Part shown: piece after piece, positions 1-7,598 of the stretch
Position numbering within the stretch: the stretch's first letter is position 1
Layout of the letters: the number at the start of each line of letters is the position of its first letter
Origin: Rhodobacterales bacterium UBA5972
GTDB taxonomy: Bacteria > Pseudomonadota > Alphaproteobacteria > Rhodobacterales > Rhodobacteraceae
Assembly (NCBI GenBank): GCA_002430125.1
Contig: DJBQ01000177.1
Location: 1 to 24,141, forward strand
Length of the DNA stretch: 24,141 nt
Direction of reading: 5' to 3'
The notes under the pieces: generated by a model
What the model saw: the letters and a program-made list of their open reading frames with translations, nothing else
Databases searched by the model: none
Told to the model about the DNA's origin: nothing
Position numbers and translations under genes: made by a program

Positions 1-47
1 TGGTGGGCGAAAAAGCCGCCGATCTGATATTAGAGGATCACGCATGA
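1..47 (+). CDS. C-terminal end of an unidentified upstream gene (partial)
   Basis: Reading from base 3, the frame gives V-G-E-K-A-A-D-L-I-L-E-D-H-A and then TGA at 45-47. The stop overlaps the next gene's ATG at 44 in an ATGA arrangement, the usual sign of translational coupling in this window. The peptide reads like an alpha-helical protein tail; a LacI-type regulator or an oxidoreductase could end this way, but fourteen residues are too few to name a family. The gene continues off the left edge. That a gene ends here is inferred from the overlap and the plausible composition. Confidence 0.5.
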   Translation, partial: VGEKAADLILEDHA

Positions 48-1147
48 AACTGAAGAGCATTGAAACCTTCACAACGCCCGATGTCGGGTTTGTGCGGGTC
101 ACATCCGAGGATGGCGCGCAGGGCTGGGGGCAGGTTTCGACCTATCATTCAGACATTACCTGTCAGGTTTTGCACCGACAGGTGGCCCCCTGGATGTTGG
201 GCAAAGACACGACCGATCTGGATGATCTGCTGGATCTGGTCACGGAACGCGAACACAAGTTTCCCGGCTCGTATCTGCGCCGCGCGATGGCGGGGGTTGA
301 TACTGCTATCTGGGATATGCGTGGCAAGGTCGCAGGCAAACCAGTGGCCGAATTGCTGGGTGGTTCAGCCGGGACATTGCGGGCTTACGCCAGTTCAATG
401 AAGCGCGACATCACCCCAAAGGACGAGGCGGCGCGGCTTGTTGCGTTGCGCGACCGCGACGGGTTTGACGCGTTCAAAGTCCGTGCCGGGGCAGAAGTCG
501 GGCGCGATCAGGATGAATGGCCAGGGCGGACCGAAGATATTATCCCGACGATGCGCCGCGCAATGGGCGATGACGTGGCTTTGCTGATTGACGCCAACTC
601 CTGCTATTCACCCAAGCGCGCCATCGAAGTCGGGAGGATTCTGGAGGCTAACGGGTTCAGCCATTACGAAGAACCCTGCCCATATTGGGAGCTTGAGCAG
701 ACTAAAGAAGTCACCGACGCGCTTGATATTGACGTAACCGGTGGCGAACAGGATTGCGATCTGCCGACATGGAAGCGGATGATCGACATGCGGGCGGTGG
801 ATATCGTGCAGCCGGATATCCTGTATTTGGGGGGCATTAGTCGGACGTTGCGGGTGGTCAAAATGGCCGAAACGGCAGGTTTGCCGGTCACGCCGCATTG
901 CGCCAACCTGTCGATGGTGACCTTGTTCACGATGCACCTGATGCGGGCCATACACGGCGCCGGAAAATATCTGGAATTCTCGATCGAGGGGGCAGATTAC
1001 TACCCATGGCAAGTCGGCCTGTTCACACATGATCCTTACGGCATCAAAGACGGCAAAGCGACCGTGACGAATGAACCGGGTTGGGGGGTTGATATCCAGC
1101 CGGAATGGTTGGCGAAATCCAAATACCAATGTTCGGGGTTAAAATGA
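44..1147 (+). CDS. Mandelate racemase/muconate lactonizing enzyme family protein (enolase superfamily)
   Basis: This 367-residue protein has the usual length and motif order of the mandelate racemase (MR) subgroup, which abstracts the proton alpha to a carboxylate to racemise, dehydrate or cycloisomerise acids. An N-terminal capping domain (about 1-110) precedes the TIM barrel. Visible active-site residues are K145 in FKVRAG (a K-x-R variant of the K-x-K motif), metal ligands D183 (DANS), E209 (YEEP) and E235 (GGEQ), the D258 (QPD) and H285 (TPHC) dyad, and E311 (LEFS). The His/Asp dyad and KxR pattern are typical of sugar-acid dehydratases and racemases, so a cytoplasmic acid-sugar dehydratase is a reasonable guess, but the substrate cannot be read. 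The start at 44 has AGAGGA at 32-37 and overlaps the previous stop, suggesting it ends a catabolic operon that begins outside the window. Confidence 0.9.
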   Translation: MKLKSIETFTTPDVGFVRVTSEDGAQGWGQVSTYHSDITCQVLHRQVAPWMLGKDTTDLDDLLDLVTEREHKFPGSYLRRAMAGVDTAIWDMRGKVAGKPVAELLGGSAGTLRAYASSMKRDITPKDEAARLVALRDRDGFDAFKVRAGAEVGRDQDEWPGRTEDIIPTMRRAMGDDVALLIDANSCYSPKRAIEVGRILEANGFSHYEEPCPYWELEQTKEVTDALDIDVTGGEQDCDLPTWKRMIDMRAVDIVQPDILYLGGISRTLRVVKMAETAGLPVTPHCANLSMVTLFTMHLMRAIHGAGKYLEFSIEGADYYPWQVGLFTHDPYGIKDGKATVTNEPGWGVDIQPEWLAKSKYQCSGLK

Positions 1148-1301
1148 ATGGTAACGTTTGAAATCTAAGTGATTTGGCTCGCACCTAAATTCGGTTTGCT
1201 GTAACAAGAGTCTCAAAATAATGAAGGCGAGACTTTATGCAACGCCCTGCGATCCGCATGGTGGCCACACTCCGGTTGATTCGCCCAAACGGGTGCAAAC
1301 C

Positions 1302-2993
1302 ATGACCACTTTGGTTTTTCTGATAAATTTGGGTGGGGCGACGTTCCTGCTTCTTTATGCTGTGCGTATGGTTCAAACCGGCATCGAGCGCGCCATGGGG
1401 CCAAGTTTCCGGCGGATCGTGACGGCACACAGCGACAGTCATCTGCGCACAGCCTTGGCTGGCGTCCTGTTGGCGATCATCCTGCAAAGTTCAACGGCTG
1501 CGGGTTTGTTGGCATCGGGTTTTGCTGCCACGTCGCTTTTGACGTTTTCCGGCGGTTTGGCCGTTGTATTAGGGGCCGATTTTGGCTCGGCACTTGTGAT
1601 CCAGATTTTGTCGTTCCGGCCTGATTGGTTGATCCCAATTCTGCTGGTTGCCGGTGGGTATCTTTTTCTGAAGGTAGAGGCCCGAACCCTGCGCCAGTGG
1701 GGCCGAATCCTGCTTGGGATCGCATTTATTTTGCTGGCATTGCGATTTATCGGCGATGCGGTTCACCCGATCCGTGACAGTCCCTTTATGCCGGCAATCG
1801 CCGGATATCTAAAAAGCGATTTCATAACGGCGTTTCTGGTTGGCGCCGCTGTGACGTTCATTATGCATTCCAGCGTTGCCGCGATTCTGATGACCGTCAC
1901 CTTCGTCGTGCTGGGCGTCCTGTCGCCGAACGCGGGCGTATCTGTTGTGTTAGGTGCAAATCTGGGTGCGGCCACGCTATTGATCTGGCTTTCCCGGGAT
2001 ATGGTAACAAAAGCCCGGCGCATTCCGATTGCCAATTTGGTGTTGCGCGGAACGGGTGCTGTTCTGGCGCTGTTCTTGGTGAACCTGACGCCGGTGCTTT
2101 CTTGGCTGGAAGGTGTCGCGCCCGGCCAGCGGTTGGTTTTGGCGCATATGGGTTTCAATGCGCTTGTCTTGCTTTTGTCCTTTCCGCTGCTCAAACTTAT
2201 CGAACGCCCCCTCGTTGCCTGCTTTCCAGGGCGATCCGAGGTCGCGCCGGTGGACGGCTTTCGAACGCTTTCGGCCCTTGACCGAAGTGTGGTTGATCGA
2301 CCCAGCCTGGCGCTTGCCAGTCTGACGCGCGAATTGCTGCGGATGACCCAGATCGTTGAAGTGATGGCAGGGCCGGTCATGGACTATTATGAATCCGGTG
2401 ATGAAGTGGCCATTAAGGCGACCAAGGCGCTGGATTTTGACCTCAATCGTGCCTTGGATGACGTGCGCCGATATGTGGCGCTGGTGCCCCGTGAGGGGCA
2501 GACCAAAGAACAATATCGGCGGGTGCGCGAATTGGTCGAATACGCGATCAGCCTGGAAACTGCCGGTGATATCATCGCCAAGGGCTTGCTTAGTCTTGCG
2601 GTCGAGAAAAATCGCAACCGCCTGAAATTCTCACAGGAGGGCCATCAGGAACTGGCCTTGCTACACGAACGTGTCATGGCAAATATGAAACTTGCCTTCA
2701 ATGTTCTGTTGTCAGAAGACATCGAAAGTGCGCGTTTGTTGTTGGAAGAAAAGTCCGAGATGGCGACTCAGGAACGCAAAAGCCGCAAACGGCATCTGAA
2801 AAGATTGCGTGAAGGGGCCGAGGAAAGTCTGGAAAGCAGCGATATCCATCTGGAAACCCTGCGGGCGCTAAAAGACCTCAATTCACAAATTGCCGCGATC
2901 GCCTATCCGATCCTTGTCCGCGGCGGCCAATTGTTGGAAACTCGGTTGGTTGACAACGTGAATGAAAGCGATATCGAGTCAAATGACACATGA
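1302..2993 (+). CDS. Na/Pi-cotransporter family protein with C-terminal PhoU-like domain
   Basis: This is an inner-membrane protein of the Na+/phosphate cotransporter II (NptA/YjbB) family, which uses the sodium gradient to move inorganic phosphate. From the chosen ATG it has 563 residues. About eight hydrophobic segments occupy residues 1-300 and include the two inverted family motifs: QSSTA at 62-66 with GADFGS at 91-96, and HSS at 189-191 with GANLGA at 218-223. Residues about 335-555 are helical and charged, as expected for the PhoU-like tail of this family. The frame is open back to 1221, but the first 27 codons would add a non-hydrophobic, proline-rich leader, so the ATG at 1302, which directly precedes the first membrane segment, is preferred. 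The gene is separated from its neighbours by 154 and 58 bases and is probably its own unit. I see no PhoR/PhoB-type site. Confidence 0.88.
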   Translation: MTTLVFLINLGGATFLLLYAVRMVQTGIERAMGPSFRRIVTAHSDSHLRTALAGVLLAIILQSSTAAGLLASGFAATSLLTFSGGLAVVLGADFGSALVIQILSFRPDWLIPILLVAGGYLFLKVEARTLRQWGRILLGIAFILLALRFIGDAVHPIRDSPFMPAIAGYLKSDFITAFLVGAAVTFIMHSSVAAILMTVTFVVLGVLSPNAGVSVVLGANLGAATLLIWLSRDMVTKARRIPIANLVLRGTGAVLALFLVNLTPVLSWLEGVAPGQRLVLAHMGFNALVLLLSFPLLKLIERPLVACFPGRSEVAPVDGFRTLSALDRSVVDRPSLALASLTRELLRMTQIVEVMAGPVMDYYESGDEVAIKATKALDFDLNRALDDVRRYVALVPREGQTKEQYRRVRELVEYAISLETAGDIIAKGLLSLAVEKNRNRLKFSQEGHQELALLHERVMANMKLAFNVLLSEDIESARLLLEEKSEMATQERKSRKRHLKRLREGAEESLESSDIHLETLRALKDLNSQIAAIAYPILVRGGQLLETRLVDNVNESDIESNDT

Positions 2994-3051
2994 CTCTTGC
3001 TTAGAAACCCGCCAGACTTACGGCTGAACGAACAAAAACAGGACGGTATGA

Positions 3052-4419
3052 ATGCCCGGAAATTTAACATTCGACGAATTGAAAAAGCTGGTACACGGCG
3101 GGTCAATTGACACGGTTTTGGTTTGTCTGGTCGATATGCAGGGCCGTTTGATGGGGAAACGGTTTCACGCAGCTTTCTTTTTGGAAAGCGGCCACAAGGA
3201 AACGCACAGCTGCAACTATTTGCTGGCCACCGATCTTGAGATGCACACCGTTGCCGGATACGCTTCGGCAAATTGGGCCAGAGGTTATGGCGATTACGTC
3301 ATGCGGCCAGATATGTTGACGTTGCGGCTTGTGCCGTGGCTTGAAGGCACGGCGATGGTGCTGTGTGACGTTCTGGATCATCACACACAAAAAGAAGTGC
3401 CACATTCCCCGCGCGCGCTTTTGAAACGGCAAATTGCGCGGCTGGCGGATATGGGTCTGAAGCCCATGATGGCAACCGAGCTTGAGTTTTTTCTGTTTCG
3501 CGAGAGTTTTGAGGAAATCCGCCAAAACGGCGCGCATTCGATGACCACACTTAGCGCCTATAACGAAGATTACGCGATCTTTCAGACAACCAAGGAAGAA
3601 AACGTCATGCGGTCTATCCGCAACGGTCTTTATGGTGCCGGAATTCCGGTTGAATGCTCGAAAGGCGAGGCCGATGCCGGGCAGGAAGAGATCAATATCA
3701 AGTATTCCGACGCGCTTGATACGGCCGACAATCACGCCATAACCAAGAATGGCTGCAAGGAAATCGCCTGGCAACAAGGCCGCGCCCTGACATTTTTGGC
3801 GAAATGGCATCACGAGGCGGCTGGGTCTTCCAGCCATGTCCATCAATCCTTGTGGACGCTGGATGGCAAACCAGCATTTCTTGATCCAGCGGGTCAATAT
3901 GGGATGTCCGATCTGATGCGCCACTACATGGCTGGTCTGCTGGCGCATGCCTCTGAGATCACCTATTTTCTGGCGCCATACGTCAATTCCTACAAGCGCT
4001 TCGCAGCCGGGACATTCGCGCCAACCAAGGCGATCTGGTCACTGGATAACCGCACGGCTGGGTACCGGTTGGTGGGTGAAGGCAGCAGTTCCATTCGGGT
4101 TGAATGCCGTGTTGGCGGATCGGACCTGAACCCTTATCTTGCGATGGCGGCGCTGATTGCGGCCGGGATTGACGGTATCGAAAACAAGCTGGCGCTGGAA
4201 GCCGAGTTCAAGGGCGATGCCTATGAAGCAGACCGTCTTCGCGGCATTCCGGACAATTTGCGTGACGCTGCAACGGCGTTGAGTGGCTCAAACATGCTGC
4301 GCGCGGCCTTTGGTGACGCCGTGATCGACCACTACGTGCATGCTGCCAACTGGGAACAACAGGACTTTGGCCGCGTCGTTACGGATTACGAGGTGAAACG
4401 TGGGTTTGAAAAGGCCTAG
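3052..4419 (+). CDS. Glutamine synthetase family protein (probable gamma-glutamyl-amine ligase)
   Basis: This 455-residue protein belongs to the GlnA superfamily of ATP-dependent gamma-glutamyl ligases. The beta-grasp N-terminal domain (about 1-105) contains VDMQGRLMGKR. The catalytic domain shows ELEFF (143-147), GQEEINI (210-216, metal-binding glutamates), HVHQSLW (262-268), NSYKR (312-316), LDNR (331-334) and IRVECR (348-353). It is closer to the clade of GlnA-like enzymes that glutamylate amines (PuuA, IpuC and similar) than to the housekeeping GlnA: the residues around the ammonium site differ, and no adenylylation-site loop with a clear tyrosine is recognisable. A partner for amine catabolism is therefore more likely than ammonia assimilation. 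It precedes an iron alcohol dehydrogenase by 92 bases, which suggests oxidation of a gamma-glutamylated amino alcohol. The start follows AGGACGG; an overlapping ATG at 3048 is out of frame. Confidence 0.87.
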   Translation: MPGNLTFDELKKLVHGGSIDTVLVCLVDMQGRLMGKRFHAAFFLESGHKETHSCNYLLATDLEMHTVAGYASANWARGYGDYVMRPDMLTLRLVPWLEGTAMVLCDVLDHHTQKEVPHSPRALLKRQIARLADMGLKPMMATELEFFLFRESFEEIRQNGAHSMTTLSAYNEDYAIFQTTKEENVMRSIRNGLYGAGIPVECSKGEADAGQEEINIKYSDALDTADNHAITKNGCKEIAWQQGRALTFLAKWHHEAAGSSSHVHQSLWTLDGKPAFLDPAGQYGMSDLMRHYMAGLLAHASEITYFLAPYVNSYKRFAAGTFAPTKAIWSLDNRTAGYRLVGEGSSSIRVECRVGGSDLNPYLAMAALIAAGIDGIENKLALEAEFKGDAYEADRLRGIPDNLRDAATALSGSNMLRAAFGDAVIDHYVHAANWEQQDFGRVVTDYEVKRGFEKA

Positions 4420-4511
4420 TTTTGTAGCTTTTTGTCTGTTCAAACTGTTTCTCTTTTCAACCGCTTAATGTAAAAACTCGATGGCAAGAATAACTCTATG
4501 AAAGTCGCACA

Positions 4512-5672
4512 ATGAAACTCGCAGGCAACTGGTCTTATCCGACATCAATCAAATTTGGCGCGGGCCGCATCGCGGAACTTCCTGCTGCTTGTGCGCAGGC
4601 TGGGATAAAAAACCCACTTTTGGTGACCGATAAGGGGCTCGCCAACTTGCCGATCACGGTGGCGGCGCTGGACCTTTTGGAAAATGCTGGCCTTGGACGC
4701 GCGATGTTTTCCGAGGTTGATCCTAACCCGAACGAAAAGAACCTTTCGGCTGGTTTGGCGGTCTATAAAGCTGGCGGACATGACGGCGTGATTGCTTTTG
4801 GTGGCGGTTCGGGGCTCGATTTGGGCAAGATGGTTGCCTTCATGTCGGGCCAAACCCGGCCCTTGTGGGATTTTGAGGATGTCGGCGATTGGTGGACTCG
4901 GGCGGACGCCGCAGGAATCGCACCGATTGTGGCGGTGCCAACGACCGCAGGCACCGGGTCAGAAGTTGGGCGGGCCAGTGTCATTACCAATTCCGCAACC
5001 CATGTGAAAAAGATCATTTACCACCCGAAAGTCTTGCCCGCAGTGGTGATTTGCGATCCAGAACTGACAGTTGGTATGCCCAGGATTATCACCGCAGGCA
5101 CCGGAATGGACGCGTTTGCCCATTGTTTAGAAGCATTCAGTTCGCCGCATTATCATCCGATGAGCCAAGGCATCGCGCTGGAAGGTTTGCGGCTGGTCAA
5201 AGACTATCTGCCGCGCGCATTTGCTGACGGTACTGATCTTGAGGCGCGGGCGCATATGATGTCTGCGGCCATGATGGGGGCAACGGCGTTTCAAAAAGGG
5301 CTGGGTGCCGTGCATGCCATCAGCCACCCGATTGGCGCGGTTTACGGCACGCATCACGGTATGACCAATGCCGTGGTCATTCCACCGGTTTTGAAACTCA
5401 ACCGCAACGCAATTGAAGGGCGTATTGGTCAAGCGGCGGATTATCTGGGCATCAAGGGCGGGTTTGACGGGTTCTTTAGCTATTTGCTTGAATTAAGGGC
5501 CGGTTTGGGGGTGCCTGACAATCTGGGTGAAATGGGGATCGGTACTGACCGGGTCGAGGAATTAACGGCAATGGCGTTGCAAGACCCAAGTTGTGGCGGC
5601 AATCCGATTGAACTGACCTTTGAGAATACCCGTCAGTTGCTGCTGGATTCCATCCTTTTGAAAAATTCCTGA
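4512..5672 (+). CDS. Iron-containing alcohol dehydrogenase
   Basis: This group III (iron-dependent) alcohol dehydrogenase of 386 residues, the standard length, catalyses NAD(P)-linked oxidation of an alcohol to an aldehyde, or the reverse, in the cytoplasm. The N-terminal dinucleotide-binding domain has GGGSGLDLGK (97-106) and PTTAGTGSEV (143-152). The C-terminal helical domain holds the metal site D200, H204, H268 and H282, with the same spacing as in FucO, all present. It lies 92 bases after the glutamine-synthetase-like gene on the same strand, so co-transcription is likely. The substrate is unknown. Context suggests the hydroxyl of a gamma-glutamyl amino alcohol, but no aldehyde dehydrogenase follows; the next genes run in the opposite direction and start only 13 bases beyond its stop. 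The start is supported by GAAAG eight bases before the ATG. Confidence 0.92.
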   Translation: MKLAGNWSYPTSIKFGAGRIAELPAACAQAGIKNPLLVTDKGLANLPITVAALDLLENAGLGRAMFSEVDPNPNEKNLSAGLAVYKAGGHDGVIAFGGGSGLDLGKMVAFMSGQTRPLWDFEDVGDWWTRADAAGIAPIVAVPTTAGTGSEVGRASVITNSATHVKKIIYHPKVLPAVVICDPELTVGMPRIITAGTGMDAFAHCLEAFSSPHYHPMSQGIALEGLRLVKDYLPRAFADGTDLEARAHMMSAAMMGATAFQKGLGAVHAISHPIGAVYGTHHGMTNAVVIPPVLKLNRNAIEGRIGQAADYLGIKGGFDGFFSYLLELRAGLGVPDNLGEMGIGTDRVEELTAMALQDPSCGGNPIELTFENTRQLLLDSILLKNS

Positions 5673-5685
5673 GCCGATGAAGGCG

Positions 5686-6693
5686 TTATTCGTCGCCGCG
5701 CGTGACGCCGCCTATCAATTGATAAGATAACAAATCGTGCATCTCGCGCGGGTCGCGGATCAGCGGATGAATGTGGCGTCTAACCTCGCGATAGGTTTCA
5801 TCGGGCGTGCGGTAGGTGGTCAGGCCTTCGTCTAATGTCACAAAGCGAAACTGAAGTCTGCTGCCGGGGCTGGCTTGCGCCACCAGCGGCAGGTCATCTG
5901 GCAAGACGGTGCCAATTCTGGGATAGCCGCCTGTTGTCTGACATTCTGGCAATAAAACAAACGGCGCGCCGCTACCGGTCATCTGGATATCGCCCGGAAC
6001 GATGATTTGCGACAAAATACTGAGCTGATCCTCGGTGGCGAAAGGTGCTCCTTCAAAGGCTAGCTCTGCGCCTTGCCGGTTTGCATGCGTGGTTTTCTCA
6101 AACACGGTTTCTGTGAAACGTTTCTGTTGCGCCTCTGAGAACATGTGGGTTTGCGCGCTTTGAATGATCCGAACAACGCCACCGGAGCACCGATTGCGCG
6201 GTGTGAAATGTAAACCCGTAGCTTGCGTTGCGTCCGGAGCTAGCGGCAGGCGGTCCCCGGCCTTTAACGCAGGGCCCAAGCCTGCGGTTAGATGGCTGGC
6301 GCGGCTGCCGAGTACCATGTCTGTGGCGATCCCGCCGCCGAAATGCAAATAGCCGTAAACACCATTTTGTGCCGCGCCTATACGCAAGATTTGCCCCGGT
6401 TTCATCAGGTGACTTGCGTTCCACACCAACATTTGATCATCAAGCTGGGCCAGCATCGGGGCGCCTGTCAGGGCAATCCTGACTGACGCGGTTACGGTAA
6501 ATTCACCACCATATCCGGCCATTTCAAGGGCGGCATGGTCGGTGGTTTGACCAAGCAATGCCACCCCTTCGACAAGAGCCAGCCGATCCGCCGCACCACC
6601 GCGCGACAGGCCTTGCGACAGATATCCCAGGCGACCAAAATCTTGCACGGTCAAGCTGGGGCCCGCGCGCTGAATGATAAGCTCAGCGGTCAT
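5686..6693 (-). CDS. pxpC: 5-oxoprolinase subunit PxpC (biotin-dependent carboxyltransferase / KipA family)
   Basis: PxpC works with PxpA and PxpB to open 5-oxoproline (pyroglutamate) to glutamate at the cost of ATP. The protein has 335 residues from the chosen ATG and matches the allophanate hydrolase subunit 2 fold, with AGPSLTVQDFGRLGY at 10-24, SRGGAAD at 30-36 (usually GGAMD) and ECQTTGGYPRIG at 250-261 (usually DRQTTGGYP). The ATG at 6693 overlaps the pxpB stop as ATGA; a longer start at 6708 is possible but would deepen the overlap to 19 bases. The conserved core is intact although several positions are unusual. Distant family members include KipA and the second half of allophanate and urea carboxylase systems, but no biotin or amidase partner is nearby. 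The gene meets the alcohol dehydrogenase tail to tail with 13 bases between them. Confidence 0.85.
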   Translation of the reverse strand: MTAELIIQRAGPSLTVQDFGRLGYLSQGLSRGGAADRLALVEGVALLGQTTDHAALEMAGYGGEFTVTASVRIALTGAPMLAQLDDQMLVWNASHLMKPGQILRIGAAQNGVYGYLHFGGGIATDMVLGSRASHLTAGLGPALKAGDRLPLAPDATQATGLHFTPRNRCSGGVVRIIQSAQTHMFSEAQQKRFTETVFEKTTHANRQGAELAFEGAPFATEDQLSILSQIIVPGDIQMTGSGAPFVLLPECQTTGGYPRIGTVLPDDLPLVAQASPGSRLQFRFVTLDEGLTTYRTPDETYREVRRHIHPLIRDPREMHDLLSYQLIGGVTRGDE

Positions 6694-7460
6694 GCAATTT
6701 CTCGCCATGTTGTGCCACCCGCGCCGGAGGCATCGTTTGTTTGGAAATTGGCCATTTCTTCGGCTGTGACCTGTTGAAATACTACCTCGTCGCCAAGGCT
6801 AAGCATGAAGGGTGATTTGCTTTCCGGCTGAAAACCGCGAAACGCGGTTTGGCCAATATGGCGCCAGCCCGTGGGGGTTGCTGCAGTAAACAGCACGAAT
6901 TGTCGAACCGCAATCGTCAGCGCACCGACTGGAACCTGCTTTGTCAGTTCGGTTTGCCGAGGAATGTTCCACTGTTGCGGCAAAATCCCCAAATAGGGCT
7001 GACCGGGCGCGTAACCAATAGTCAAGACCCGGACCTGTTGCGTGGATAGTTGCGCAATGGCCTCGGCTGCGGAAAGTCCGGCAAGTGAGGCGGCCTGGTC
7101 GAGTTGCGGCGCACTTGGCCCGCCAAATACCGTTGGAATATGCCACAATCGGCGATTGCGGGGCAGGGGCGAGGCGTACCAATCCTGTTGGTTGAGTGCG
7201 TCCTCTAAACGAGTGCGCAGTGTTGCGTGATCGATTCCGCGCGGATCAAAACCGACATATACAGAAGTCAGCGCAGTGGTGGTTTCTTCAACCCCAGGCC
7301 AATTTTCTGTCTCAAGCCATGCACGAAAAGCCAAAGCCGCGCGATTGGCGGGCTCGTTTAACGCGTCAGAGAACGTCACCAACAGTCCTGTCAGGCCGAT
7401 TGTCGCAAGTTGCGGAAATCGGCGCTTTTCAGATGTGGGGTAATCTGTCCCAAAGTCCAA
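6690..7460 (-). CDS. pxpB: 5-oxoprolinase subunit PxpB (allophanate hydrolase subunit 1 / KipI family), divergent
   Basis: This is the partner of PxpC, 256 residues, close to the family length. The family signature is recognisable but altered: GYAPGQPYLG at 149-158 replaces the usual GFxPGFxYL, and the stretch that usually reads GGQTGIYPxxSPGGW appears as VRQFVLFTAATPTGW (185-199). The pairing with PxpC and the ATGA overlap support the assignment. The start is a TTG at 7460: no ATG or GTG lies before the conserved first strand, an in-frame stop is 15 bases upstream, and AAAGG sits eight bases before the TTG. A perfect TTGACA lies further upstream (see promoter). PxpA (LamB/YcsF family) is not in the window. 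The altered loop could mean a changed substrate or simply a divergent lineage. Confidence 0.78.
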   Translation of the reverse strand: MDFGTDYPTSEKRRFPQLATIGLTGLLVTFSDALNEPANRAALAFRAWLETENWPGVEETTTALTSVYVGFDPRGIDHATLRTRLEDALNQQDWYASPLPRNRRLWHIPTVFGGPSAPQLDQAASLAGLSAAEAIAQLSTQQVRVLTIGYAPGQPYLGILPQQWNIPRQTELTKQVPVGALTIAVRQFVLFTAATPTGWRHIGQTAFRGFQPESKSPFMLSLGDEVVFQQVTAEEMANFQTNDASGAGGTTWREIA

Positions 7461-7489
7461 TGGCTGGGCCTTTCATGGGTTGCGCTGAT

Positions 7490-7519
7490 ATTGATTTCAA
7501 ATTCGTACTGGATTGTCAA
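7490..7519 (-). promoter_or_regulatory. Candidate promoter for pxpBC
   Basis: On the minus strand a perfect TTGACA (7519-7514) is followed after 18 bases by ATCAAT (7495-7490), a weak -10 with the last three positions matching. Transcription would begin about 20-25 bases before the AAAGG and TTG of pxpB. The -35 is convincing and the -10 is not. Confidence 0.35.
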
Positions 7520-7529
7520 CGGACCCAGC

Positions 7530-7544
7530 CAAGAACAGTTCTTG
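7530..7544. promoter_or_regulatory. Perfect 15-base palindrome, probable operator between pxpB and the alpha/beta hydrolase
   Basis: CAAGAACAGTTCTTG consists of 7-base arms CAAGAAC and GTTCTTG around a single A. It lies roughly mid-way between the divergent starts (7460 and 7599), just upstream of the TTGACA for pxpB and overlapping a TTGACG at 7542-7547 that could serve the hydrolase. The symmetry and position fit a dimeric repressor site controlling both directions. I cannot name the regulator, and no regulator gene is adjacent. Confidence 0.5.
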
Positions 7545-7598
7545 ACGCAATCAACTGGCGCATGGTCAGATCAGCGACCGGATATGCAAGGAAGTTTT

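Noticed and set aside
1209..1234. Inverted repeat AGTCTC-N14-GAGACT, with AATAAT (1217-1222) as a -10, upstream of the Na/Pi transporter gene.
   Set aside because: Arms are only 6 bases with a 14-base gap and no good -35 pairs with the AATAAT; this is below the level I would annotate.
3103..3948. A 281-codon antisense frame within the glutamine-synthetase-like gene.
   Set aside because: The sense frame carries all family motifs; the antisense translation is rich in Arg, His and Gln with no domain.
4408..4427. AAAAGGC / GCTTTTT hairpin at the end of the glutamine-synthetase-like gene, considered as a terminator.
   Set aside because: The stem is A/T-rich with a G-T pair and an 11-base loop, and the next gene on the strand is probably co-transcribed.
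4498..4515. Mini-frame M-K-V-A-Q whose stop overlaps the alcohol dehydrogenase ATG.
   Set aside because: It is too short to support, and chance overlaps of this kind are common.
7429..7476. Short minus-strand frame M-K-G-P-A-I-G-L-W-D-R-L-P-H-I overlapping the pxpB start, considered as a leader peptide.
   Set aside because: There is no attenuator-like structure or codon run, and its own ribosome site is poor; AAAGG fits the pxpB TTG better.
7410..7598. N-terminal extension of the maspardin-like hydrolase by 63 codons.
   Set aside because: It would overlap the start of pxpB, cover the palindrome and the promoter candidates, and lacks a ribosome site, whereas the ATG at 7599 has AAGGAAG.
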